A stretch of DNA of 14,140 nucleotides from an uncultured Enterobacter sp. (GTDB lineage Bacteria > Pseudomonadota > Gammaproteobacteria > Enterobacterales > Enterobacteriaceae). The stretch is from contig CAMKZP010000031.1 in assembly GCA_946477805.1 (NCBI GenBank), positions 1 to 14,140 of the forward strand, in the 5' to 3' direction. This document shows positions 8,233-14,140 of this stretch, piece after piece (position 1 is the stretch's first letter; every line of letters starts with the position of its first letter). Both the position numbers and the translations under genes were made by a program. Below the pieces are notes generated by a model. It had not been told where the DNA came from and did not search any database. It saw nothing but the letters and a program-made list of their open reading frames with translations.

Positions 8233-9456
8233 ATGCTGCCCCTGCGCCCTGCCACCACGCTCTGGCCGCCCGTCCTGCTGGGCAGCCAGTTTGTTTTTAA
8301 CATTGGCTTTTACGCCGTTGTTCCCTTCCTGGCGATATTTTTACGCGACGACATGCTGCTTTCCGGGGGAGTCATCGGGCTGGTGCTCGGGCTGCGCACG
8401 TTTTCGCAGCAGGGCATGTTTATCCTCGGCGGCGCGCTCTCGGACAGATACGGTGCGAAAATTGTAATCCTGAGCGGCTGCATCATTCGTGTGGCGGGGT
8501 ATCTGCTGCTGGCCTTCGGCCAGTCGCTGTGGCCAATCATTTTAGGCGCGTGCCTTACTGGCATCGGCGGCGCGCTCTTCTCCCCGTCCATCGAAGCACT
8601 GCTGGCAAAAGCGGGCACGCAGAGCGAAGCAAAGGGAAAGCGCAGCCGCGCGGAGTGGTTTGCCCTATTTGCCGTATGCGGCGAGCTTGGTGCAGTGCTG
8701 GGCCCGGTAGCCGGCGCGCTGCTGGCGGGGCTGGGCTTTCGCCAGGTCGCGCTGGCGGGTGCAGGGGTATTCGTCGTTGCGCTGGTGGTGCTGTTTTTCT
8801 GCCTGCCCGCCGCACGTCACGGCAAGCGGGCGCTCAGCATTTTGCCCTGGTGGACGACGTTTCGCCAACCGCGCTTCGTTGCCTTCATCATAGCCTACAG
8901 CTCCTGGCTATTAAGCTATAACCAGCTTTACCTGGCGCTGCCGGTTGAGATCCAGCGTTCGGGAGGGAACGAGAAAGATTTGGGGCCGCTTTTTATGCTG
9001 GCCTCGGTGCTGATCGTCACGTTTCAGCTTCCGCTTGCGCGTTTCGCACGACGAGTCGGTGCGGTCAGGATCCTGCCCGCAGGCTTCCTGCTTCTCTCGG
9101 CGGCATTTGCAAGCGTGGCGGTATTTGCGGCAACCGAGCCGCCGGAAGGCTGGCTGCGGCTGCTGCCGTCGGCGAGCCTCGTCACGCTGCTAACGCTGGG
9201 GCAAATGCTGCTGGTGCCGTCGGCGAAAGATTTAATCCCGCATTTCGCCGAGGAGTCGACGCTGGGCGCCCACTATGGCGCGCTCGCCACCGCCGGAGGC
9301 ATCGCGGTGCTGGCGGGTAATTTGCTGTTCGGCAGCCTGCTGGATCGGGCGCTGGTTCCCTCGGCGCAGGCGATATACCCGTGGCTGCTGCTGGCATTAT
9401 TCCCGTTATGCAGCGCGATCGCCCTGAAGATAATTTGCCGCCCGCTGCGTCAATAA
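8233..9456 (+). CDS. MFS transporter linked to the iron importer
   Basis: This is a 407-residue major facilitator superfamily membrane protein with about 12 predicted hydrophobic segments. The loop 2-3 signature is GGALSDRYGAK at 66-76, preceded by GLRTFSQQG, which resembles the GLRQFIQQG of E. coli MdtH, so it looks like a drug:H+ antiporter (DHA1) type. A glycine- and proline-rich segment GAVLGPVAGALLAG lies near the fifth helix. It starts 12 nt after the ATPase stop with AGGGG 9 nt before the ATG, so it is the last gene of the Fur-controlled operon. By analogy with EntS beside the fep genes it may export a siderophore or chelator; that role is inference and no substrate can be read from the sequence. 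It ends 8 nt before the convergent ygbA stop, with no clear hairpin between. Confidence 0.87.
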   Translation: MLPLRPATTLWPPVLLGSQFVFNIGFYAVVPFLAIFLRDDMLLSGGVIGLVLGLRTFSQQGMFILGGALSDRYGAKIVILSGCIIRVAGYLLLAFGQSLWPIILGACLTGIGGALFSPSIEALLAKAGTQSEAKGKRSRAEWFALFAVCGELGAVLGPVAGALLAGLGFRQVALAGAGVFVVALVVLFFCLPAARHGKRALSILPWWTTFRQPRFVAFIIAYSSWLLSYNQLYLALPVEIQRSGGNEKDLGPLFMLASVLIVTFQLPLARFARRVGAVRILPAGFLLLSAAFASVAVFAATEPPEGWLRLLPSASLVTLLTLGQMLLVPSAKDLIPHFAEESTLGAHYGALATAGGIAVLAGNLLFGSLLDRALVPSAQAIYPWLLLALFPLCSAIALKIICRPLRQ

Positions 9457-9464
9457 CGCCGCTA

Positions 9465-9809
9465 CTACTTTTTCGGGCGGTATTTTTCCGGCAGTTCCGG
9501 AACCGGGCGGCGATCGTCGATAAGATGGCGGACAGTCAGGATCGGGTGGCGCCATAACATGTGCGGGCCCGCCCAGCGCATGATCTGCTTCATCTCCTCG
9601 CGCTTAGCCGGCTGATAACAATGCACAGGGCACTGTTTGCAGGCGGGTTTATCTTCACCAAAGACACATTTATCCAGGCGCTTATCCGCATAGGCGTTCA
9701 GCGCCTCATAGTGCCCTGCGTCCTTCAGGGCCTGCGGGCACCGCTGTTCATACAGGGAGATCATCCTTGCGATCGTCTTTTTCTCTCTTGAGATGCGTTT
9801 ACCGGACAT
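9465..9809 (-). CDS. ygbA: YgbA-like nitrous oxide-stimulated promoter family protein
   Basis: This small basic cytoplasmic protein belongs to the YgbA_NO family, whose E. coli member lies between fhlA and mutS and is in the NsrR nitric-oxide regulon. Its molecular role is not firmly known. With the ATG at 9809 it has 114 residues. A GTG at 9818 would add three (MTT) but lacks a ribosome binding site, whereas the ATG has GGTGA 6 nt upstream. The core is SGKRISREKKTIARMI. It is followed by a cysteine cluster (C-x8-C-x2-C-x3-C around KCVFGEDKPACKQCPVHC) that could bind metal or an Fe-S cluster. The segment YQPAKREEMKQIMRWAGPHM is family-typical. It is convergent with the MFS gene and divergent from the SymE-like gene. 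Confidence 0.85.
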   Translation of the reverse strand: MSGKRISREKKTIARMISLYEQRCPQALKDAGHYEALNAYADKRLDKCVFGEDKPACKQCPVHCYQPAKREEMKQIMRWAGPHMLWRHPILTVRHLIDDRRPVPELPEKYRPKK

Positions 9810-9826
9810 GGTGGTCACCAGACTAT

Positions 9827-9837
9827 AAGTTGTATTT
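9827..9837 (-). promoter_or_regulatory. NsrR-like half-site upstream of ygbA
   Basis: AAGTTGTATTT on the plus strand matches 10 of 11 bases of the NsrR motif AAGATGYATTT. It lies 17 nt upstream of the ygbA ATG, within an AT-rich stretch (TATAAGTTGTATTTATATTA) that could contain the ygbA -10 region on the minus strand. No second good half-site was found beside it. Its position fits the known NsrR control of E. coli ygbA. Confidence 0.5.
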
Positions 9838-9927
9838 ATATTACCCCTTTATTCATCAGGTTTCAGTCGTTGCATTCTATTTTCTGGAGACGCCTTCAGA
9901 TTTTCGACCTTCCCGGGATGAATTTTA

Positions 9928-9943
9928 CGGGTATTTTATACAG
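9928..9943 (+). promoter_or_regulatory. Weak LexA-like site upstream of the SymE-like gene
   Basis: CGGGTATTTTATACAG matches 10 of 16 bases of the LexA consensus CTGTATATATATACAG. The right half TATACAG is perfect, but the left half has CGG instead of the near-invariant CTG. It lies 39 nt before the start of a SymE-family gene, and E. coli symE is under LexA control, so it is noted. On sequence alone it is below the usual quality of a LexA box. Confidence 0.22.
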
Positions 9944-9982
9944 GCATCAGGACCACACGTTGCCAGAATGCCCGGAGATCGT

Positions 9983-10213
9983 ATGCAAGAAATCGCTATC
10001 GCTAAGCCCTGCCGTCACTTAAAAGTCGGCTACTACAGAAAACGTCACGAAGACCGAAAAACCAAAATCCCGACGCGTTACAGCGTTCATGCCGCGCTGA
10101 GCCTAAAAGGCGACTGGCTTGAGGAAGCAGGATTCACCACAAATTCACAGGTCCGGGTGGGCGTTGAGCATGGAAAAATCGTCATTGAGCTTCTCCCGGA
10201 AGGCGCCTCGTAA
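9983..10213 (+). CDS. SymE-family small protein (type I toxin-like)
   Basis: The 76-residue product resembles the core of SymE, the SOS-induced E. coli protein described as an RNA-cleaving or nucleoid-binding toxin with an AbrB-type (swapped-hairpin) fold. Recognisable parts are LKVGYYRKRH, ALSLKGDWLEEAGF and QVRVGVEHGKIVIELLPEG, which align with LTVSYASRY, AITLKGQWLEAAGF and the strand VVDVKVMEGCIVL of E. coli SymE. It lacks the C-terminal extension of that 113-residue protein. I chose the ATG at 9983 because GGAG lies 5 nt upstream (9974-9977). An ATG at 9968 is in frame but has no such site, and the frame stays open back to 9767 with non-family sequence. An antisense RNA (SymR-like) could lie opposite the 5' end, but I found no convincing promoter for one. 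Toxicity is not implied by sequence alone. Confidence 0.75.
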   Translation: MQEIAIAKPCRHLKVGYYRKRHEDRKTKIPTRYSVHAALSLKGDWLEEAGFTTNSQVRVGVEHGKIVIELLPEGAS

Positions 10214-10247
10214 AGTCGCGACATTTTTATGCGCCGCGCCTTTTTTT
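10200..10247 (+). terminator. Candidate terminator after the SymE-like gene
   Basis: AAGGCGC (10200-10206), inside the last codons, can pair with GCGCCTT (10236-10242) just before and into a run of seven T (10241-10247). The loop is long (29 nt) and itself holds the palindrome GTCGCGAC (10215-10222). The T run favours a terminator, the long loop does not. It would separate the small gene from mutS, whose ATG is 80 nt further on. Confidence 0.35.
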
Positions 10248-10326
10248 CATGCGACAATAGGGGAAATTAACGGCCATCGAGCCGCTCAAAGCGTAATATT
10301 ATCAAAGAAATGGATATCATAACTCC

Positions 10327-12888
10327 ATGAGTACAACCGAAAATTTCGACGCACATACCCCCATGATGCAGCAGTACCTGAAGCTGAAAGCGCAGCATCC
10401 GGACATTCTGCTGTTTTACCGTATGGGCGACTTTTACGAGCTGTTCTATGACGACGCGAAACGCGCGTCGCAGCTGCTCGATATCTCGCTGACCAAGCGT
10501 GGCGCATCGGCGGGCGAGCCCATCCCTATGGCGGGCATACCGCATCATGCGGTAGAAAACTACCTGGCGAAACTGGTTAATCAGGGCGAATCCGTCGCGA
10601 TCTGCGAGCAGATAGGCGATCCGGCCACCTCTAAAGGCCCGGTTGAGCGCAAAGTCGTGCGCATCGTCACGCCTGGCACCATCAGCGATGAAGCTTTGCT
10701 CCACGAGCGTCAGGACAACCTGCTGGCCGCGCTGTGGCAGGATGGCAAAGGGTTTGGCTACGCTACGCTTGACATCAGCTCCGGGCGTTTTCGCCTGAGC
10801 GAACCGGCTGACCGTGAAACCATGGCCGCAGAATTACAGCGTACCAACCCGGCAGAGCTGCTCTACGCCGAAGATTTCGCGGAAATGGCGCTTATTGAAG
10901 GACGCCGTGGGCTACGCCGCCGCCCCCTGTGGGAATTCGAAATTGATACCGCGCGCCAGCAGCTGAATCTACAGTTTGGCACCCGTGACCTGATTGGCTT
11001 TGGCGTGGAAAACGCCCCGCGCGGTCTTTGCGCAGCGGGCTGCCTGCTGCAGTATGTGAAAGATACCCAGCGTACCTCTCTGCCGCACATCCGCTCTATC
11101 ACCATGGAGCGCCAGCAGGACAGCATCATCATGGATGCGGCCACGCGACGTAATCTTGAGATCACCCAGAACCTGGCCGGTGGCGTAGAAAACACCCTTG
11201 CCTCGGTTCTCGACAGCACGGTTACCCCGATGGGCAGCCGCATGCTGAAACGCTGGCTGCATATGCCGGTTCGCGATACCGACACCCTTATTGGCCGCCA
11301 GCAAACCATTGCCGCTTTGCAGGAGAGCTATAGCGAACTGCAGCCGGTGCTGCGCCAGGTCGGCGATCTGGAGCGTATTCTTGCCCGCCTGGCGCTGCGC
11401 ACGGCCCGCCCGCGCGATCTCGCGCGGATGCGGCATGCGTTTCAGCAGCTGCCGGAGCTGCGCGCTCAGCTGCGCGACGTCGACAGCGCGCCGGTACAGA
11501 AACTCCGCGAAACGATGGGCGAGTTCACCGAGCTGCGTGAGCTGCTTGAGCGCGCCATTATCGATGCACCGCCGGTATTAGTGCGCGATGGCGGCGTGAT
11601 CGCTCCCGGCTACAGCGAAGAGCTGGACGAATGGCGCGCGCTGGCCGACGGCGCAACGGACTACCTGGATAAGCTGGAAATCCGCGAGCGCGAACGTCTG
11701 GGCCTCGACACCCTTAAGGTCGGGTATAACGCGGTACACGGCTACTACATCCAGATCAGCCGTGGGCAGAGCCATATGGCGCCCATCCACTACGTCCGTC
11801 GTCAGACGCTGAAAAACGCCGAACGCTATATCATTCCAGAGCTGAAGGAGTATGAGGACAAGGTTCTCACTTCGAAAGGCAAAGCGCTGGCGCTGGAAAA
11901 ACAGCTGTATGACGAGCTGTTTGACATGCTGATGCCGCACCTGGCAGACCTGCAGTTAAGCGCAGGCGCGCTGGCAGAGCTGGACGTGCTGGTGAACCTG
12001 GCGGAACGTGCTGAAACGCTGAACTACACCTGCCCGACCTTTACTGATAAGCCGGGCATTCGCATTACCGAAGGCCGCCATCCGGTGGTGGAGCGGGTGC
12101 TGAACGAGCCGTTCATCGCTAACCCGCTGAGCCTGGCGCCTCAGCGAAGAATGCTGATCATTACCGGTCCGAATATGGGCGGTAAAAGTACCTATATGCG
12201 CCAGACGGCGCTAATTGCCCTGCTCGCCTATATTGGCAGTTACGTTCCCGCACAAAGCGTGGAGATTGGCCCAATCGACCGTATCTTTACCCGCGTGGGT
12301 GCGGCGGACGATCTGGCAAGCGGACGCTCAACCTTCATGGTTGAGATGACTGAAACGGCCAACATCCTGCACAACGCCACGGAACACAGCCTGGTGCTGA
12401 TGGATGAAGTCGGGCGCGGCACGTCAACCTATGACGGTCTGTCGCTGGCGTGGGCCTGTGCAGAAAGCCTGGCCAATAAAATCAAGGCCATGACCCTGTT
12501 TGCCACCCACTATTTCGAACTGACGCAGCTGCCGGAGAAAATGGAAGGCGTAGCCAACGTCCATCTTGACGCCCTGGAACACGGCGACACCATCGCCTTT
12601 ATGCACACGGTGCAGGATGGGGCAGCGAGCAAAAGCTATGGTCTGGCCGTTGCGGCGCTGGCGGGTGTACCGAAAGAGGTGATCAAACGCGCGCGCCAGA
12701 AACTGCGCGAGCTGGAAAGCCTGTCGCCAAACGCGGCGGCCACGCAGATTGATGGTACGCAGATGTCATTGCTGGTGCCCGCGGAAGAGACGTCGCCTGC
12801 CGTCGAAGCGCTGGAGAACCTCGACCCGGATTCGCTGACGCCGCGTCAGGCGCTGGAGTGGATTTATCGGTTGAAGAGCCTGGTTTAG
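10327..12888 (+). CDS. mutS: DNA mismatch repair protein MutS
   Basis: MutS recognises base mismatches and small loops and, with ATP, recruits MutL to start repair. The protein has 853 residues, exactly the E. coli length. The mismatch-reading motif is GDFYE with Phe36 and Glu38. Connector, core and clamp regions follow without gaps. The ATPase has Walker A GPNMGGKST at 614-622, then DDLASGRSTFMVEMTE, Walker B LVLMDEVGRGTSTYDG and the ATHYFELT histidine region. The tail keeps the beta-clamp-binding QMSLL (about 812-816) and Asp835 and Arg840, which support tetramerisation. No disruption is seen, so the strain is not a mutator through this gene. An AT-rich TATTAT at 10297-10302 may be a -10 box, but no good -35 was found. 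The ribosome binding site is weak. Confidence 0.98.
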   Translation: MSTTENFDAHTPMMQQYLKLKAQHPDILLFYRMGDFYELFYDDAKRASQLLDISLTKRGASAGEPIPMAGIPHHAVENYLAKLVNQGESVAICEQIGDPATSKGPVERKVVRIVTPGTISDEALLHERQDNLLAALWQDGKGFGYATLDISSGRFRLSEPADRETMAAELQRTNPAELLYAEDFAEMALIEGRRGLRRRPLWEFEIDTARQQLNLQFGTRDLIGFGVENAPRGLCAAGCLLQYVKDTQRTSLPHIRSITMERQQDSIIMDAATRRNLEITQNLAGGVENTLASVLDSTVTPMGSRMLKRWLHMPVRDTDTLIGRQQTIAALQESYSELQPVLRQVGDLERILARLALRTARPRDLARMRHAFQQLPELRAQLRDVDSAPVQKLRETMGEFTELRELLERAIIDAPPVLVRDGGVIAPGYSEELDEWRALADGATDYLDKLEIRERERLGLDTLKVGYNAVHGYYIQISRGQSHMAPIHYVRRQTLKNAERYIIPELKEYEDKVLTSKGKALALEKQLYDELFDMLMPHLADLQLSAGALAELDVLVNLAERAETLNYTCPTFTDKPGIRITEGRHPVVERVLNEPFIANPLSLAPQRRMLIITGPNMGGKSTYMRQTALIALLAYIGSYVPAQSVEIGPIDRIFTRVGAADDLASGRSTFMVEMTETANILHNATEHSLVLMDEVGRGTSTYDGLSLAWACAESLANKIKAMTLFATHYFELTQLPEKMEGVANVHLDALEHGDTIAFMHTVQDGAASKSYGLAVAALAGVPKEVIKRARQKLRELESLSPNAAATQIDGTQMSLLVPAEETSPAVEALENLDPDSLTPRQALEWIYRLKSLV

Positions 12889-12897
12889 GCCTCTGGG

Positions 12898-12930
12898 GCC
12901 CGGTGGCGCTGCGCCACCGGGCTATTTTTT
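12898..12930 (+). terminator. Rho-independent terminator of mutS
   Basis: A perfect 11-bp GC-rich stem, GCCCGGTGGCG (12898-12908) and CGCCACCGGGC (12912-12922), with the 3-nt loop CTG, is followed by TATTTTTT. It begins 10 nt after the mutS stop. The last T bases also encode the stop codon of the convergent subunit D gene (12929-12931). There is no T run on the minus side, so it should act in the mutS direction only. Confidence 0.93.
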
Positions 12931-13150
12931 ACAGCAGCGGCGGGATCGTCGGCACCTGAGGCGCCTCGTCAATATCCTTCTGCGTCATGCGGAACGCTTG
13001 CGGATAATGCTCGCGGCTGGTGCGGCGCAGCGGCTCGGTATCGCGCCAGGTATATAAACAGTGCTGGCACTGGTAGACAGTCCAGACACCTTTCACCGGC
13101 GACGTCGCCATCACTTCAATATGCTCATCGGCACAACGTGGACAAATCAT
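12929..13150 (-). CDS. ecdD: Non-oxidative hydroxyarylic acid decarboxylase subunit D
   Basis: This is the small third subunit of the reversible hydroxybenzoate/vanillate-type decarboxylases (the B, C and D proteins called Bsd, Ecd, Shd, Kpd or Vdc in different bacteria). It has 73 residues. Two CxxC pairs, C3PRC6 and C28QHC31, form a probable zinc ribbon; the middle reads ATSPVKGVWTVYQ and the tail is proline-rich (APQVPTIPPLL). The exact job of subunit D is not settled, but it is needed for full activity in studied systems. There are two consecutive ATG codons; I chose the second (13150) because GGAGG then lies 5 nt upstream, while the first would be almost touching it. It lies 10 nt after the subunit C stop, in the same transcript. 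The symbol follows the Enterobacter naming; the substrate is unknown. Confidence 0.85.
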   Translation of the reverse strand: MICPRCADEHIEVMATSPVKGVWTVYQCQHCLYTWRDTEPLRRTSREHYPQAFRMTQKDIDEAPQVPTIPPLL

Positions 13151-13153
13151 CAT

Positions 13154-13160
13154 TTCCTCC
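13154..13160 (-). promoter_or_regulatory. Ribosome binding site that decides the subunit D start
   Basis: On the minus strand GGAGGAA follows directly on the TAA stop of subunit C and is followed by ATGATG. The strong GGAGG leaves only two bases before the first ATG but five before the second. The second ATG (13148-13150) is therefore the likely initiator, and translation of the two genes is probably coupled. Confidence 0.75.
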
Positions 13161-14091
13161 TTATTGGCGTGCGGCCAGCATCGCGGTCAACTTTTCAGCC
13201 CAGGCTTTAGTTTCAGGCAGATCCTGTACCGGCTGGCTGTAGTGCCCGCGGTTGTCCGGCGCGACAGGGGTAGTAGCATCAATAATCAGCTTGTCGGTGA
13301 TGCCTGCCGGGCTGGAGCCCGGATCAAGTTCCAGTACCGACATATTGGGTAGCTGCACCAGGTCCCCCGCCGGGTTTACCTTCGATGACAGCGCCCACAT
13401 CACCTGTGGCAGGTTGAACGGATCGACGTCTTCATCAACCATAATCACCATCTTCACGTAGCCCAGACCGTGCGGCGTGGTCATGGCACGCAGCCCAACG
13501 GCACGGGCAAAGCCGCCGTAGCGTTTTTTGGTGGAGATGATCGCCAGCAGGCCGTGGGTGTACATGGCGTTCACCGCCTGCACTTCCGGGAACTCCGCTT
13601 TTAGCTGCTGGTAAAGCGGCACGCAGGTTGCCGGGCCCATCAGGTAGTCGATCTCGGTCCACGGCATGCCCAGGTAAAGTGATTCAAAAATCGGTTTCGT
13701 GCGGTAAGAAACCTTATCGATCCGCACGACCGTCATATTTCGGCCGCCGGAATAGTGTCCGGTAAATTCCCCGAACGGCCCTTCAATTTCACGCTTGCGG
13801 CCTTCAATGACCCCTTCGAGGATTACCTCTGAGCCCCACGGCACATCGAAACCGGTCAGCGGCGCGGTCGCAATTGGATACGGGCTTTCGCGCAGCGCAC
13901 CCGCCATTTCGTACTCCGACTGATCGTATTTCAGCGGCGTTGCGCCCATCAGCGTGATGATCGGGTCGTTGCCCAGAGTAATGGCAATCGGCAGGTCTTC
14001 CCCACGCTCTTCCGCCTTGTGCAGATGTAGCGCGATATCGTGCATCGGCACCGGCTGCAGGCCGAGCTTGCGCTTACCCTTCACCTCCATG
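13161..14091 (-). CDS. ecdC: UbiD-family hydroxyarylic acid decarboxylase subunit C, 5' partial
   Basis: This is the catalytic, prenylated-FMN-dependent UbiD-type subunit of a non-oxidative hydroxybenzoate-type decarboxylase, acting in the cytoplasm on phenolic acids. About 309 C-terminal residues of a usual total near 475 are present. The visible part begins MEVKGKRKLGLQPVPMHD, which in this family follows an internal NVGIYR motif, so the Met is internal and not a start. Key segments are IEGPFGEFTGHYSGG with the conserved active-site glutamates, ESLYLGMPWTEIDYLMGP, and DEDVDPFNLPQVMWA. The gene is cut at 14091 by adapter sequence, and any longer reading frame beyond that point is artefactual. 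About 166 N-terminal residues and the UbiX-like subunit B gene would lie beyond the edge. Substrate (4-hydroxybenzoate, vanillate or protocatechuate) cannot be told. The symbol is by homology and genus. Confidence 0.88.
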
Positions 14092-14140
14092 CTGTCTCTT
14101 ATACACATCTCCGAGCCCACGAGACAGGCAGAAATCTCGT
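14092..14140. other. Nextera adapter, i7 index and P7 start (non-genomic)
   Basis: The final 49 bases are sequencing-library sequence. CTGTCTCTTATACACATCT (14092-14110) is the Tn5 mosaic end. CCGAGCCCACGAGAC (14111-14125) is the Nextera read-2 adapter. AGGCAGAA (14126-14133) equals the published i7 index N703. ATCTCGT (14134-14140) is the start of the P7 flow-cell sequence. All four parts are in the correct order without a mismatch, so this is untrimmed read-through kept in an assembly, not a natural transposon end. Confidence 0.98.

Noticed and set aside
9767..9982. Upstream extension of the SymE-like frame to a 148-residue protein.
   Set aside because: The extension crosses the start of divergent ygbA and its promoter, has no family similarity and no ribosome binding site; a good GGAG precedes the ATG at 9983.
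9983..10100. Minus-strand promoter for a SymR-like antisense RNA inside the SymE-like gene.
   Set aside because: No pair of -35 and -10 boxes with acceptable spacing was found by eye; only transcript data could settle it.
14092..14110. 19-base Tn5 mosaic end could suggest a natural Tn5-type transposon.
   Set aside because: It is followed exactly by the Nextera adapter, an index and P7 sequence, which occur only in library constructs.

Overview
The window is bacterial chromosome, most likely from an Enterobacteriaceae genus close to Enterobacter (Lelliottia and Leclercia are alternatives). The reasons are GC-rich coding sequence, very close protein agreement with E. coli HypBCDE, FhlA and MutS, and the familiar order hyp - fhlA - ygbA - mutS. 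Genus and species are inference. No rRNA, tRNA, CRISPR array, insertion sequence or prophage gene was seen.

Region 1 (1-5271, + strand) is hydrogenase maturation and its regulator. hypB lacks its 5' end. It is followed by hypC, hypD and hypE, packed with 10-nt and 4-nt overlaps and a 3-nt gap, then fhlA, the formate-responsive activator of formate hydrogenlyase genes. HypC and HypD assemble the Fe(CN)2CO centre, HypE makes the cyanide ligand, and HypB delivers nickel.

Region 2 (5272-9456, + strand) is a four-gene iron-uptake operon inserted between fhlA and ygbA relative to E. coli K-12. It encodes a periplasmic binding protein, a FecCD-type permease, an ATPase and an MFS transporter. A near-consensus sigma-70 promoter (TTGACA, 17 nt, TATAAA) is followed at once by a good Fur box, so the operon is probably repressed by iron. 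No TonB-dependent receptor is present in the window.

Region 3 (9457-10326) holds ygbA on the minus strand, a NsrR-like half-site in its promoter, and a divergent 76-residue SymE-family small protein. The intergenic stretch between them (about 9810-9982) also has a weak LexA-like site.

Region 4 (10327-12930) is a full-length mutS ending in a textbook intrinsic terminator.

Region 5 (12929-14091, minus strand) is the 3' part of a non-oxidative hydroxyarylic acid decarboxylase operon: the small subunit D gene and the C-terminal two thirds of the UbiD-type subunit C. This accessory operon sits beside mutS, on the side that faces rpoS in E. coli, a stretch known to vary among enterics.

The last 49 bases (14092-14140) are not genomic. 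They are Nextera transposase adapter, an 8-base i7 index and the start of the P7 sequence left on the contig end. They cut subunit C and create a false N-terminus. I did not find a convincing undescribed system. The most notable items are the adapter artefact, the Fur-controlled importer with its own MFS exporter, and the small SymE-like gene.
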